DNA of 64,000 bases from Sinorhizobium numidicum. Its GTDB lineage: Bacteria > Pseudomonadota > Alphaproteobacteria > Rhizobiales > Rhizobiaceae. The translations under genes were made by a program, and so were the position numbers. Below the pieces are notes generated by a model, which worked only from the letters and a program-made list of their open reading frames with translations, did no database searches and was not told the DNA's origin. Location: NCBI RefSeq assembly GCF_029892045.1, contig NZ_CP120367.1:186001-250000 (forward strand). The letters run 5' to 3'. Positions 1 through 9,064 of the stretch are shown here, in pieces. Every line of letters begins with the position of its first letter. Positions within the stretch are counted from its first letter, which is position 1.

Positions 1-2181
1 GTCGCCGTTCGTCGCCACGCGAACCGCCTCGGAAATCGCTTCTGCCGTAACGCCGAGGGCGGCGGCGCTGTCGAGGTCGGGGACGATCTGGATTTCCGGG
101 GCCTGCAGGGAGGCGCTGGAGGTCACCGCTCCGATGCCCTGGAGGGTGCGCAGTTGCTCTTCGAGCTCGGCCGCCGCCCGGTCGAGTGCATAGGCATCGT
201 CGCTCGCGAGCGTGATGTCTAGCGTCGTGCCATTGCCGCCCGTGCCCACCCCGATCCTGGCGCCTGGGAGAACGGCAAGCGCCTGCCGGATGTCGTTTTC
301 GATCTCGGCCTGCTTGCGGCTGCGGTCGCCGATCTTCTTCAGGTCGACGACGAGTGAGGCGGTCGCCGTGTCGATCGTCGCCGAGGAAGCGATAAGGTCG
401 CCCGACGAGGCGCTACCGACCGCGGAGAACACGCGTGTGACGTCCGGCAGATCGGAAACGATATCCGCCGCTCGCCGTGTGGTCGCGTCCGTTTGTTGGA
501 TCGTGCTGCCGGGTTGCAGTGTCAGGGTGACCTGCGTCTGCGCGTCGTCCGATGGTGGCAGGAAACCGGTGCTGAGCATGGGAACCATCGAGAGGGATAG
601 CCCGAGGAACAGGCAAACGCCGAGAATGGTCAGATTGCGATGATGCAGGCAGGTTGTGACCACGGTCATGTAGGCGCGCATGATCCGGCCATCCTTTGCC
701 TCGACGGGGTGCGCCTTCATCATGTAGGCGGCCATCATGGGCGTGAGCAGGCGCGCGACGACCAGTGAGGCGAGGACCGCCACGGCTGCTGTCACGCCGA
801 ACTGGCGGAAGATCAGGCCTGGAATGCCGCTCATGAAGGCGGTCGGCAGGAAGACCGCGACGAGCGTCAAGGTCGTGGCGATGACGGCAAGGCCGATTTC
901 ATCGGCAGCTTCGAGCGCAGCCTCCTTCGGCGGTTTCCCCATTTGCAGGTGGCGCGCGATGTTCTCGATCTCGACGATGGCATCGTCGATGAGAATGCCG
1001 ACCACGAGCGAGAGCGCGAGCAGCGTGACCGTGTTGAGGCTGAAATCCGCCAGATACATCACAACGAAGGTCGGGATGACCGATAGCGGCAGCGCCACCG
1101 CCGAGAGAAAAGTCGCCCGCCAGTCGCGCAGGAAGAGCCAGACCACCATGACCGCGAGAATCGCGCCCTCGTAGAGCATGTGCATCGAGCCATCATAATT
1201 TTCGACAATCGGCCCGACCGTGCTGTAAGCCTTGACGATCTCGACATCGGGATTGGAGGCAGCAAAATCCTGCATGGCCGCGTCGATGGCAGCCGCGACT
1301 CCCGTGTCCGAAAAGCCGTTCGATCGTTTGACTTCGACAGCGATCACACGTTCGCCATCGAGATAGGCGATCGACGACCGGTCGGCAAAGCTGTCCGTCA
1401 CTGTGCCGATCTCGTCCAGCCGCACCAGTTCGCCGCTCGGAAGGGGGATCGCGAGCGCCTTCAGTTCCTCGATTGAGGAAACCGCCCCGAGTGTGCGTAT
1501 CCCCTGCTTGCCGCCGCCGATCTCCGCTCGACCGCCCGATGTGTCCGACTGCACGGACTTGAGTTGTGAGGAAACGGTCGCCGCGCTAAGGCTGAGCGCG
1601 CTCATGAGTTCGGGGTTGAGGTCGATGTGCACTTCACGGTCGATGCCGCCGATCCGGCTGACCTCGCCGACGCCGGATACGGAAAGCAGGGCTTTCGTCA
1701 TGTCGTTGTCGACGAACCAGGAGAGTTCCGTCTCGTTGAGGCGCGTGGAGCGCACCGCGTAGGTGAGGAGAGTGGAGCCCTGCACCGTCACTTTGGTCAC
1801 GCCCGGTGCCTGCATCTCGGAAGGCAGATCGCCGCTCGCGCTGTCGACCGCATCGCGCACCTCGTTCAATGCTTCGTCGCTGCTCTTTCCAAGCTGAAAC
1901 GAGACATTGATGGTGACGCTCCCGTCCGTGACCGTCGTCGTGATGTGGTCGAGGAGGCTCAGCGAAGCGAGCCTGTCTTCGATCTTGCGCGCGACTTCCG
2001 TTTCGAGCTGGGCCGGTGCGGCACCTTCAAGCGAGGCGCTGACCTGAATCGTCGGCAGGTCCATGTCGGGAAAATTCTGCACCGGGAGCCGGTCAAAGGC
2101 GAGCAGGCCGCCGACGGTCAGCAGGATGAACAGCAGGATCGCGGGAACCGGATTGCGAATCGACCAGGCGGAAAAGTTCAT
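1..2181 (-). CDS. RND efflux pump inner-membrane subunit (AcrB/MexB-type), 3' end cut by window
   Basis: This is the proton-driven inner-membrane pump of a tripartite drug or lipophile efflux system. Translation of the minus strand from the ATG at 2181 stays open to the window edge, giving about 727 of the roughly 1,030 residues usual in the family. The N-terminus (MNFSAWSIRNPVPAILLF) forms TM1, porter-domain sequence follows, and a TM4 segment near residue 400 (VVGILIDDAIVEIENIARH) carries the paired aspartates of the proton relay. Its ATG overlaps the adaptor gene's stop as ATGA, so the two are probably translationally coupled. The gene is last in a three-gene minus-strand operon behind the adaptor and the outer membrane factor. 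Family assignment is firm; the substrate cannot be told from sequence. Confidence 0.93.
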   Translation of the reverse strand, partial: MNFSAWSIRNPVPAILLFILLTVGGLLAFDRLPVQNFPDMDLPTIQVSASLEGAAPAQLETEVARKIEDRLASLSLLDHITTTVTDGSVTINVSFQLGKSSDEALNEVRDAVDSASGDLPSEMQAPGVTKVTVQGSTLLTYAVRSTRLNETELSWFVDNDMTKALLSVSGVGEVSRIGGIDREVHIDLNPELMSALSLSAATVSSQLKSVQSDTSGGRAEIGGGKQGIRTLGAVSSIEELKALAIPLPSGELVRLDEIGTVTDSFADRSSIAYLDGERVIAVEVKRSNGFSDTGVAAAIDAAMQDFAASNPDVEIVKAYSTVGPIVENYDGSMHMLYEGAILAVMVVWLFLRDWRATFLSAVALPLSVIPTFVVMYLADFSLNTVTLLALSLVVGILIDDAIVEIENIARHLQMGKPPKEAALEAADEIGLAVIATTLTLVAVFLPTAFMSGIPGLIFRQFGVTAAVAVLASLVVARLLTPMMAAYMMKAHPVEAKDGRIMRAYMTVVTTCLHHRNLTILGVCLFLGLSLSMVPMLSTGFLPPSDDAQTQVTLTLQPGSTIQQTDATTRRAADIVSDLPDVTRVFSAVGSASSGDLIASSATIDTATASLVVDLKKIGDRSRKQAEIENDIRQALAVLPGARIGVGTGGNGTTLDITLASDDAYALDRAAAELEEQLRTLQGIGAVTSSASLQAPEIQIVPDLDSAAALGVTAEAISEAVRVATNGD

Positions 2182-3278
2182 CGCGCTTCTTCCTGTTCGA
2201 GCTGAACGAGCGCGTCACCGACCACCCGGACGAAGGCCTTGTCTGAAAGGAAAGCGCCGCCCGCCATCACGATCTCGGCCGAGCGGTCGAGGCCCGAGAG
2301 GATTTCCACTTCACTGCCATTGCGGCGGCCGGTTTCCACACGAACCCGGGAAGCGCGCTTATCTGCGTCCACGGTGAAGACGTAAGAGATGCCGTCACGC
2401 AGGATCAGCGCCGTCTCGGGCACGGTGAGCGCCGCCGTGGTCTCAAGTTCGATCTGGCCGGTGACATAAAGGCCGATGGGCGGGCGCGCCTGCTGCGGCA
2501 GCGCCACATAGGCGAGCGCCCGTCCGGTATCGGTGCTGACCGTCGGGCCGACGAGCCGAACTGTCCCTTTGACGCGTCGTTCACCGGGACCGACGAACGT
2601 AGCGGTCAGGCCTTCCTTGATGCGAGGCAAATAGCGTGCAGACACTTCCGCCTGCCATTCGACGCGCTGTTGGCGGATCATGCGGAACAGTTCCGTGCCG
2701 GAGGAGACGACCGCGCCAAGCTGGGCCGAGCGGGATGTGATCAGCCCATCGTCCGCGGCCATGACGGTTGTCTTGGCAAGCTTGATCTTTTGGCTTTCCA
2801 GCGAGGCTTCGGCGGATTCGACACCGGCGATCGCCGTCTGCTCGGCGATCAGGTATTCGTTGATCTTCTCATCCGAAAGCGCGCCGCTTCCCTCCACCTT
2901 GCGTGCCCGGCCGGCATTCGCCCTCGCCTTGGCGAGGTCGGCCCTGGCGCTTGCCAGCGCGGCCTCCTGGTAATGCAGTTCAGCGCGCACCGATTCGTCG
3001 GCAAGCCGGCCGAGGGGCTGACCTCGAGAGACAACCGATCCGACATCGACAAGGACATCGGTCACACGCAGGCCATCGATTTCCGCAGCGATGACCGCCT
3101 CGTGCCATGGTTTCAGCGAGCCGCTGGCCGGTATAGTCTCAGGCCATTGGCGTTCTGCAGGCTTTGTTACGGCGACGGTAAGCGCTGCTGCCTCGTTCTG
3201 TTGCGCGAGCACAGGCGCCGCGGCCGAAACGAGCTTCACACCGAGGAAAAGGGCAACAAGAAGGGGTTTCGCTCGCAT
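2178..3278 (-). CDS. RND efflux periplasmic adaptor (membrane fusion protein)
   Basis: A 366-residue HlyD/AcrA-type adaptor that links the inner-membrane pump to the outer-membrane channel. It has a cleavable signal peptide (residues 1-25, ending AAPVLAQ), a first lipoyl half (VLVDVGSVVSRGQPLGRL), an Ala-rich alpha-helical hairpin at about 95-165, the second lipoyl half (AADDGLITSRSAQLGAVV) and beta-barrel/membrane-proximal domains. No lipobox cysteine is visible, so it is probably a soluble or membrane-associated periplasmic protein rather than a lipoprotein. The start codon shares one base with the stop of the upstream outer-membrane factor gene (TGATG) and its stop overlaps the pump start, so the three genes form one tight operon. 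Confidence 0.93.
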   Translation of the reverse strand: MRAKPLLVALFLGVKLVSAAAPVLAQQNEAAALTVAVTKPAERQWPETIPASGSLKPWHEAVIAAEIDGLRVTDVLVDVGSVVSRGQPLGRLADESVRAELHYQEAALASARADLAKARANAGRARKVEGSGALSDEKINEYLIAEQTAIAGVESAEASLESQKIKLAKTTVMAADDGLITSRSAQLGAVVSSGTELFRMIRQQRVEWQAEVSARYLPRIKEGLTATFVGPGERRVKGTVRLVGPTVSTDTGRALAYVALPQQARPPIGLYVTGQIELETTAALTVPETALILRDGISYVFTVDADKRASRVRVETGRRNGSEVEILSGLDRSAEIVMAGGAFLSDKAFVRVVGDALVQLEQEEAR

Positions 3279-4723
3279 CAGAGCTGATCTCCTTTTGGTT
3301 TTTTCTGGAGAGTTCCAGAGGCCGCGGCGCTCGTATTCCAGCCGCCGCCGAGTGCTTTGTAGAGGGCGATCCAGTAGCGCACGGAGTCGCGGCGGATCTC
3401 GACGAGCGAAAGTTCTGCCGACTGCGCCGACCGCCGGGCAGTCTCACGGTCGAGAAGGCTCGCGCCGCCCGCTTTCCAGTTTGAATCCACGGCGTTGAAA
3501 TAGGCGCGGTAGTTGTGCGCCGCGACCGTGGCGTGGCCGATGCGCCGTCGCGTGCTGTTGATCCGCACGAGCGCGGTTTCGACTTCGGCGACTGCATCCA
3601 GCACGCCTGATTTGTAGGCGGCCACTGCCAGGTCGTAGGCGGCTACCGCGCTTGCCACCGCCGCGCGGCGCGCACCGCCGTTGAAGAGCGGGATTGAGAG
3701 GGCCGGGCCAAAGGACCAGGGCGCCGAAGTTCCCGTCAGCGAAGAACTGCCGATCGTCACCGAGCCGCCGAGGCTGAGGCTCGGATAGAGATCGGCTTTG
3801 GCCGCTCCGACCTCGGCGAGTGAAGCGGCGACTTCGAGTTCCAGCGTGTTGATGTCAGGGCGTTGCCGCAGGGCATCGGCCGGCACGGCCGCGACGCTGA
3901 AGGTTTTCGGGGTCGGAATGTCCGACCTGCCTTTCACCAGAAGGTTTCGCACACAAGGCTCGTCGCCGCCGGTAAGGCGGGTGAGTGACTTGATGAGAAG
4001 TTCGCACTCGGCGCGCTGCGCAGTGAGTATCGAGGCGGAGGACGCAGCGCCCGCCCGGGCCAGTGCAAGGTCGCTGCTCGACGTGAAGCCAGAGGCCGCC
4101 GCCGTATCGGTTGCCCGGATCGTCTCGCGCTGCGAGGCTACTTCGGCGGTATATGTACGCTCTAGCTGCCGGCAGGCACGGTATTGCACATAATAGTCCG
4201 CCACCTCGGCGGCGAGCGATACGCGCGCGCCGTGCCAATCGGCGATCCTTTCGTCAACCCTCAGCCGTGCTGCCTCGCTTTTCTGCCGCACTTTGCCGAA
4301 CAGGTCGATCTCCCAAGAGGCGTCGAGGTTGCCGCTCGTCAGCGTGGATACCGCAACTTCGCTGGCACCGTTGCCGCCAGTGCCCGAGCGCGCGAGCGAA
4401 GCCGAGCCGCTGAGCCCCGGAAAGAGGTTCGAATGTGCGGACGCCAGCGTGGCACGGGCGCTCTCGATCTCAGCTGCTGCGGCTTCGAGGCCGGGGCTTT
4501 TGGATTGTGCCATTGCGATGAGGGTTGTCAGCGACGGATCGCTGAAGGCCGACCACCAGGACACAAGATCGCTGGTCCGGCCGCCATGCGGGAAAGTCGC
4601 ATGCCAGACATTTGCGATCTCAACGTCGGGTTTCCTGAGATCGGCTACGGCCGTGCAGCCTGAGACGACTAGCCAGGCGGCAATGCTGCCGATGCCGACG
4701 ATTCTACGATGGGCCGCCTTCAT
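3278..4723 (-). CDS. TolC/NodT-family outer-membrane efflux lipoprotein
   Basis: The 481-residue outer-membrane channel of the tripartite RND system and first gene of the operon. The N-terminus has a lipoprotein signal with lipobox LVVSGC, then two outer-membrane efflux protein repeats typical of the NodT family (for example GNLDASWEIDLFGKVRQKSEAAR and, in the second half, APWSFGPALSIPLFNGGARRA). Length fits the family (450-500). Transcription runs away from the divergent patatin-like gene, and the 402-bp gap between them carries two pairs of direct repeats that could be response-regulator sites. Cargo is unknown. Confidence 0.92.
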   Translation of the reverse strand: MKAAHRRIVGIGSIAAWLVVSGCTAVADLRKPDVEIANVWHATFPHGGRTSDLVSWWSAFSDPSLTTLIAMAQSKSPGLEAAAAEIESARATLASAHSNLFPGLSGSASLARSGTGGNGASEVAVSTLTSGNLDASWEIDLFGKVRQKSEAARLRVDERIADWHGARVSLAAEVADYYVQYRACRQLERTYTAEVASQRETIRATDTAAASGFTSSSDLALARAGAASSASILTAQRAECELLIKSLTRLTGGDEPCVRNLLVKGRSDIPTPKTFSVAAVPADALRQRPDINTLELEVAASLAEVGAAKADLYPSLSLGGSVTIGSSSLTGTSAPWSFGPALSIPLFNGGARRAAVASAVAAYDLAVAAYKSGVLDAVAEVETALVRINSTRRRIGHATVAAHNYRAYFNAVDSNWKAGGASLLDRETARRSAQSAELSLVEIRRDSVRYWIALYKALGGGWNTSAAASGTLQKKPKGDQL

Positions 4724-4795
4724 TTACTGTGCTCACAATCCCGTACTTTCCTGCACGGGATGTAGCGGATCGAATGTGAGACGGGGTCGAAGATC

Positions 4796-4812
4796 GATTA
4801 AGATAGATTAAG
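4796..4812. promoter_or_regulatory. Direct repeat GATTAAG x2, 10-bp period
   Basis: GATTAAG ATA GATTAAG: two identical 7-mers whose starts are 10 bp apart, one helical turn. This is the usual architecture of OmpR/PhoB-type response-regulator sites. It lies about 75-90 bp upstream of the outer-membrane factor start, a plausible position for control of the RND operon. Binding is inferred. Confidence 0.45.
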
Positions 4813-4903
4813 TTTGATGTCGGGCGGTACCGGGCAGAAAGGCACTCCGGCTCCAGAGTTGCTCGGGCAATCGTATTATCCGGCGTTGCTCCCGCGGATG
4901 CGG

Positions 4904-4921
4904 CTTAACAACTCTTAACAA
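4904..4921. promoter_or_regulatory. Direct repeat CTTAACAA x2, 10-bp period
   Basis: CTTAACAA CT CTTAACAA, two identical octamers 10 bp apart; on the minus strand each reads TTGTTAAG. The GTTAAG core recurs in the mipA/two-component intergenic region (7921-7946), which supports a shared regulator. It sits about 205 bp upstream of the patatin start and 180 bp upstream of the RND operon start. Confidence 0.45.
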
Positions 4922-5125
4922 GAGGAAACCCAAGCCAACGACAGAATCGAATTAGTTCCGCCAGAGATATCTCGAAGGAATCTGGCTGTGAACTATGAAG
5001 GTTTGCTACTGCGGTCACCACGTCGGGCGAACAGGCTTCGGAGCGGAAGCGGTATTCACGGCGGCTGGTGGACGGCTGGCGGACGCTTTGATGTCTCGTC
5101 GGAATTGTAGGTAGAGGCTACAGAT

Positions 5126-6295
5126 ATGCCTCGACTACTGGCTATCCTCCTGTTGGCGTTTCTTGCTGGTTGTATGGCGCCGGACCGTATTCCTTACGGG
5201 CCAAAAGCCGCATCGGCAGCCAGTGTCGAGGGGTTTGGCGATATCCGCATTTACGCGGATTCGAGCGGAAGTTTGCCCCAGGGACGTGCTTGGCTTCCTA
5301 TCCTGAGACACAAGGAAATCAACTACCTCGTATTGTCGGGCGGAGGGGCCGGGGGCGCGTTCAGTGTCGGAGCGCTGAAGGCCTGGTCGGACAAGGGACA
5401 ACGGCCCGAATTCGACATGGTCAGCGGCGTCAGCACGGGTGCCTTGATTGCGCCTTATGCCTTTCTCGGGCCGGCCTACGACAAGGCGCTGGTCGATCTT
5501 TATACAAGCGGCGTCGCCCAGGAGTTGGTCGACGTGAGATTTCTGCCCAGGGGCCTGCTGGGCGCAAGTCTCCTCAACCAGGAACCGCTTCGGAAAATGG
5601 TCGAACGGTATCTGACGCACGACACACTGGCGAGGATCGCCGCGGAGCATCGCAAAGGACGGCGCTTGCTCGTTTTGACTTCGAACCTCGATTCCCAACG
5701 AGCAGTGATCTGGAACATGGGCGCCATCGCCGACAGTCAGCGGGCTGACGCGCTGAAACTCTTCCAGGACATCATCATCGCATCAGCCAGCATCCCGGGC
5801 CTCTATCCCGCTGTGCTCATCAAGGCCACAGCAGGTGGGCGGATGTTTGAGGAAATGCACTCCGACGGAGGTGCAGCCTCCCAAATCCTGACGATCCCGG
5901 AGGGCTGGATTGCCAATGCGGAAGAGGGAGAATGGCCCAAAGGGCCTAAGTTCAGCATGTACATTCTCGTCAACAACGCCCTCATGCCGGAATTCGCCAT
6001 CACCACGAATAATACGTTCGTCGTCATGGCGAGGGCGAGTTCATTCCTCATCAAGGCACAGACACGCAGCGCGCTGCTGGCTACCTATGCCTATGCCCAA
6101 AAGACCGGGATTCGGTTTCGGATGGCTTCGATCGATGCGCAGGTTTCCTACGACATGACCGACCCATTCAATACCAATTACATGCGCTCGGTCTACAACT
6201 TGGGGTACGCAAGAATGGCAAGCGACAGCCTGTGGAAAGACAGGCCCTCGTTCACCGACACGCTGGCAGCCACACAGATGGCGCAGTGGCGATAG
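5126..6295 (+). CDS. Patatin-like phospholipase lipoprotein
   Basis: A 389-residue envelope-anchored lipid acyl hydrolase candidate. A lipoprotein signal ends in LAFLAGC (lipid-modified Cys16). The oxyanion-hole motif SGGGAGGAFSVGAL is at residues 71-84, the nucleophile elbow GVSTG at 101-105 (Ser103) and the catalytic DGG at about Asp247, so the Ser/Asp dyad is complete. The length and lack of further domains fit small bacterial patatins. It is a single gene divergent from the RND operon and upstream of the porin-like gene. Envelope lipid turnover is a reasonable inference from the lipid anchor, but the true substrate is unknown. Confidence 0.88.
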   Translation: MPRLLAILLLAFLAGCMAPDRIPYGPKAASAASVEGFGDIRIYADSSGSLPQGRAWLPILRHKEINYLVLSGGGAGGAFSVGALKAWSDKGQRPEFDMVSGVSTGALIAPYAFLGPAYDKALVDLYTSGVAQELVDVRFLPRGLLGASLLNQEPLRKMVERYLTHDTLARIAAEHRKGRRLLVLTSNLDSQRAVIWNMGAIADSQRADALKLFQDIIIASASIPGLYPAVLIKATAGGRMFEEMHSDGGAASQILTIPEGWIANAEEGEWPKGPKFSMYILVNNALMPEFAITTNNTFVVMARASSFLIKAQTRSALLATYAYAQKTGIRFRMASIDAQVSYDMTDPFNTNYMRSVYNLGYARMASDSLWKDRPSFTDTLAATQMAQWR

Positions 6296-6971
6296 CCGCA
6301 CTCGTCTTCCCTCACTTAGCAGGAGGCGCTTCCCCGCATTGCCCTGACGCATTGCCCTGATAAGTATTCAACCGTGTTATGGAGAGGAAAGAGAATATCG
6401 ATCTCGTTGTTCACGCGACCATCACCCGCATCGTGCCGGCCAACGCCACAGTCGCCGGTCTGTCGACTGCGACTCGCTCGCAGCCTCGTTCGTGGTTCCG
6501 GTGCTCGTCCGGAGACTGCCGCATGGCTAGGGGTCTTTCTTTGGAGGCCGAAGGCAGGGACGCCAGGCACGCGGCAGGTCGAGGTCATGGTGCCAGAGGA
6601 AAGGAGCATCAAGATTTGCTGACGGGGCGATCATGGCTGAAGGGGCTGACTCGGCCTCTGCTTTCTGACGGCCTCTTGTGCAGCGGGAATAAGAACGACG
6701 CAGACGCAGGCAAGTACACCGATTGCAGCGGCGATATTCCAGTATGAATGCAGCCGACAAGAAGTTGCTGGCTCAAAAAAGAACCAGGCAGGATCGAAGT
6801 GACTACCGCCCATCTCCAACGGAAGTGTTTGCTCGCCGGGGAAAACGACCACAATGCAAAATCGAGGTCTGGTCGCCGAACGCGACGACCCGGGTCGCGC
6901 TGTGCCGGCCACAGAAAGTCCGCCGATCCCGATGCAGGGAGACCAGCGGAATTTCTGTGGCTGCTGGTCAC
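6296..6971. other. Long intergenic region, no convincing gene
   Basis: These 676 bp between the patatin gene and the convergent mipA-like gene hold only ORFs with atypical composition. A minus-strand frame at about 6640-6740 reads YWNIAAAIGVLACVCVVLIP, which looks like one membrane helix followed by a basic tail and could be a decayed transporter end, but no start, family or upstream continuity can be shown. A short direct repeat (GCATTGCCCTGA twice, about 6337-6360) lies just after the patatin stop. Confidence 0.4.
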
Positions 6972-7835
6972 CTAGAACTTGTAACCGACGATCAACATCG
7001 CTGACGGCTGCACATCGTCCTGAACGATCGGGCTGTCCTTCGCGTCGCCGGTCAGGAAGCCGACACCTGCTTGGCCTCGGACCAGCCAGTTTTCCGTCGC
7101 CATATAGGTCACGGAGGCTTCGAGGTCGACGCGCTTGAGACCCGCGCCTGCATCGTATTGCCGCAAGCCTGATCGTGCGGACTGGGCAGCCGTTACCCCA
7201 AAGTAGCTTTCCATATGGTTCTCGTCGGCGAATGTAGCGGAAGCGCCCGCGGAAAGGATAAAGCGATCATGGTGATGGGAGACATTCGCTCCGACTTCAC
7301 CGAGCAGACCGTCGCTGCCGCCAATCGTCTTGTCGACAGACGCATAAAGTTCCATGGGTCCCAGTTCATACGAGATCTGCGTTCCAACGACAGCGCCGGC
7401 GTCGATGTCACCGAGGCCTTTAAGGTGAGGGGAATCGTCTTCATCGCGCCCTCCTCCCATGTCGTAGCCGCCCTTAACCGTGAACTTGAAACCGTTGGAC
7501 TTGAACACGTCGACGGCCACCCCGCCAGGATCGACGGTGACGCGATCACCGAAGGTTGCGGAGATCATAGGAATGGGGACGAGTTCGAACTCGTCGGATC
7601 CTTCGAATTTTGGCGCATAGATGGCTCCGGCGCCGACCATAACGTCCCAGTCCGAAAGCTTCTGGCGTATCCCACCGAAGCGTCCGTTGTCGAAGCTCCC
7701 TGAGGGAGGAATGGCGGCCGCCTCGCTCTCGTAAAGGTCGGCAGCGTGTGCCTGGAACAGTGGGCAAGCAACCACCGAGAGGCCCGCAGCTATGGCGACA
7801 CGCGGCCGGATTAAATAGGACTTGGTCAATGACAT
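6972..7835 (-). CDS. MipA/OmpV-family outer-membrane protein
   Basis: A 287-residue outer-membrane beta-barrel. The signal peptide ends at about residue 31 (ACPLFQAHA/AD). The mature part has the family's early motif (GAGAIYAPKFEGSDEFELVP), alternating hydrophobic strands and a C-terminal strand MLIVGYKF ending in Phe, as expected for BAM insertion. In other bacteria MipA/OmpV members are envelope-stress-linked scaffolding or porin-like proteins. Here it is divergent from a two-component system, a recurrent arrangement that suggests direct control by that pair. The exact role is not determinable. Confidence 0.88.
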   Translation of the reverse strand: MSLTKSYLIRPRVAIAAGLSVVACPLFQAHAADLYESEAAAIPPSGSFDNGRFGGIRQKLSDWDVMVGAGAIYAPKFEGSDEFELVPIPMISATFGDRVTVDPGGVAVDVFKSNGFKFTVKGGYDMGGGRDEDDSPHLKGLGDIDAGAVVGTQISYELGPMELYASVDKTIGGSDGLLGEVGANVSHHHDRFILSAGASATFADENHMESYFGVTAAQSARSGLRQYDAGAGLKRVDLEASVTYMATENWLVRGQAGVGFLTGDAKDSPIVQDDVQPSAMLIVGYKF

Positions 7836-8326
7836 TCGAATTCGCTCCTGGGGGCTGACCGAGAGTGTTCAACGCGGAATGCGTCATACCTCTCGCGGCC
7901 GCACTATCCCGGACGACGTCGTTAACTTGGGTTTTCTGATGTTAAGAAATGTTGGCGAGGCGATGCCGCTGGCCCGCGGGTCCTGCCTAACAGATCGAAA
8001 CAAAGATTATGAGTGCAGAAAAACACTCATTCGCAGCAGTCCGCACAGCTTCCGCGTGAGTGTGCAGACCAGTTGTCAGCACCCGGACAATTGAAGGCCA
8101 GCCATCCGTTTAGGCAAACTCGGTGCAATACTCGTCATGGTGTGGCCAGCCGGTGATTTCGGCATCAATGATCGTCGCGCGGCCGACGGAGTGGTGGCGC
8201 CTCGCTACGGTCCAGCTTCAGCTTAACATATCAAAATATCTTCACCCGTGACTTTGGGTGTGTTTTTGCGACAATGAAACATCGTGCCTTATCCAGCTTT
8301 CGATCACACGCTTGAAGAGCAACCAC
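7836..8326. other. Divergent promoter region between mipA-like gene and two-component operon
   Basis: The 491-bp gap has no supported gene. It contains GTTAA-type repeats at 7921-7946 and another GTTAAG half site on the minus strand near 8221-8227 (plus strand CTTAAC). A minus-strand stretch at about 8110-8215 reads IIDAEITGWPHHDEYCTEFA to a stop, which looks protein-like but has no start codon; it may be a gene remnant. Confidence 0.5.
7921..7946. promoter_or_regulatory. GTTAAC / GTTAAG repeats, 20-bp period
   Basis: GTTAAC at 7921 and GTTAAG at 7941 are exactly 20 bp apart. The intervening decamer also begins with GTT (GTTTTCTGAT) and the next one too (GTTGGCGAGG at 7951), giving a tandem 10-bp phasing. 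The core matches the CTTAACAA (TTGTTAAG) pair upstream of the RND operon. A binding site for the adjacent OmpR-type regulator is inferred, placed about 90-115 bp upstream of the mipA-like start. Confidence 0.45.
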
Positions 8327-9064
8327 ATGACAGCTCAACATCTCATCGCGCCAGAGACAGTGCCTCGCATTCTTCTTGTCGAGGACGACGACGAGATCGC
8401 TGCGATGGTCATCGAAATGTTGACGGAGAATGGTTTCGAAGCTGCTGCGGTTGGCTCAGCCGCTAACATGGACGCAATCCTGAAGAAGCAGTCCTTCGAT
8501 CTGGTTGTGCTCGATGGCATGCTGCCGGGAGAAGACGGGTTCAGCATATGCCGTCGGCTGCGGGCCTCGTCGACCATTCCGATCGTGATGCTCACAGCAC
8601 TCGGCGATGAAATTAATCGCATTGTAGGCATTGAGCTTGGAGCTGACGATTACATTACCAAGCCGTTTCATCCGCGGGAATTGATAGCGCGAATAAAAGG
8701 ACTGTTGCGGCGCGCCTCATACGGAGCGATCTCCCCCCCGCAGCAGACAGCCATGCAGTTCGCCGGTTGGCAGATCGATCCGATCCTGCGGCAACTCGTG
8801 AATCCGCAGGGCGTGCACGTTTCGATGACGACGGCCGAGTTCGATATTCTTCTCGCATTCTGCCAGAATCCCGGTCGCGTCATGACGCGTGAGCAGCTTC
8901 TCCGACTGACCCATGCCGGTACCGCAGGTCCGGTCGAACGCAGCATCGATGTTCACATCAGCCGGGTTCGCCAGAAAATCGAATCCAACGTTCGGGAGCC
9001 GACCCTGATCAAGACGGTCCGGCTCGGCGGCTACGTGTTCACGCCCAAAGTCGAGGCGTACTGA
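8327..9064 (+). CDS. OmpR/PhoB-family response regulator
   Basis: A 245-residue two-domain response regulator. The receiver domain has the acidic pocket Asp20-22 (LLVEDDDE), the phosphoacceptor Asp63 in VVLDGMLPGEDG, the conserved Thr of IVMLTAL and Lys in YITKPFHPRE. The C-terminal half is a winged-helix Trans_reg_C domain (TTAEFDILLAF ... VDVHISRVRQKIE-like stretch). The ATG at 8327 is chosen over the longer reading from 8258 because it has GAAGAG upstream and a normal receiver N-terminus. Its stop and the kinase start share a base (TGATG). Likely targets are its own operon, the divergent mipA-like gene and perhaps the RND operon. Confidence 0.92.
   Translation: MTAQHLIAPETVPRILLVEDDDEIAAMVIEMLTENGFEAAAVGSAANMDAILKKQSFDLVVLDGMLPGEDGFSICRRLRASSTIPIVMLTALGDEINRIVGIELGADDYITKPFHPRELIARIKGLLRRASYGAISPPQQTAMQFAGWQIDPILRQLVNPQGVHVSMTTAEFDILLAFCQNPGRVMTREQLLRLTHAGTAGPVERSIDVHISRVRQKIESNVREPTLIKTVRLGGYVFTPKVEAY

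Larger units (their letters stand above)
4724..5125. other. Divergent promoter region between the RND operon and the patatin gene
   Basis: No convincing ORF is present in these 402 bp. The region is more AT-rich than the flanking genes and holds two pairs of short direct repeats with exact 10-bp spacing (4796-4812 and 4904-4921), listed separately. Promoters for both flanking transcripts are expected here, but no clear -35/-10 pair could be fixed. Confidence 0.6.

Noticed and set aside
6379..6747. 122-codon plus-strand ORF after the patatin gene
   Set aside because: Unnatural composition and no ribosome site; it overlaps conflicting minus-strand frames of similar quality.
8110..8215. Protein-like minus-strand stretch IIDAEITGWPHHDEYCTEFA
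   Set aside because: No start codon and a stop a few codons upstream; at most a gene remnant, and no family to name.
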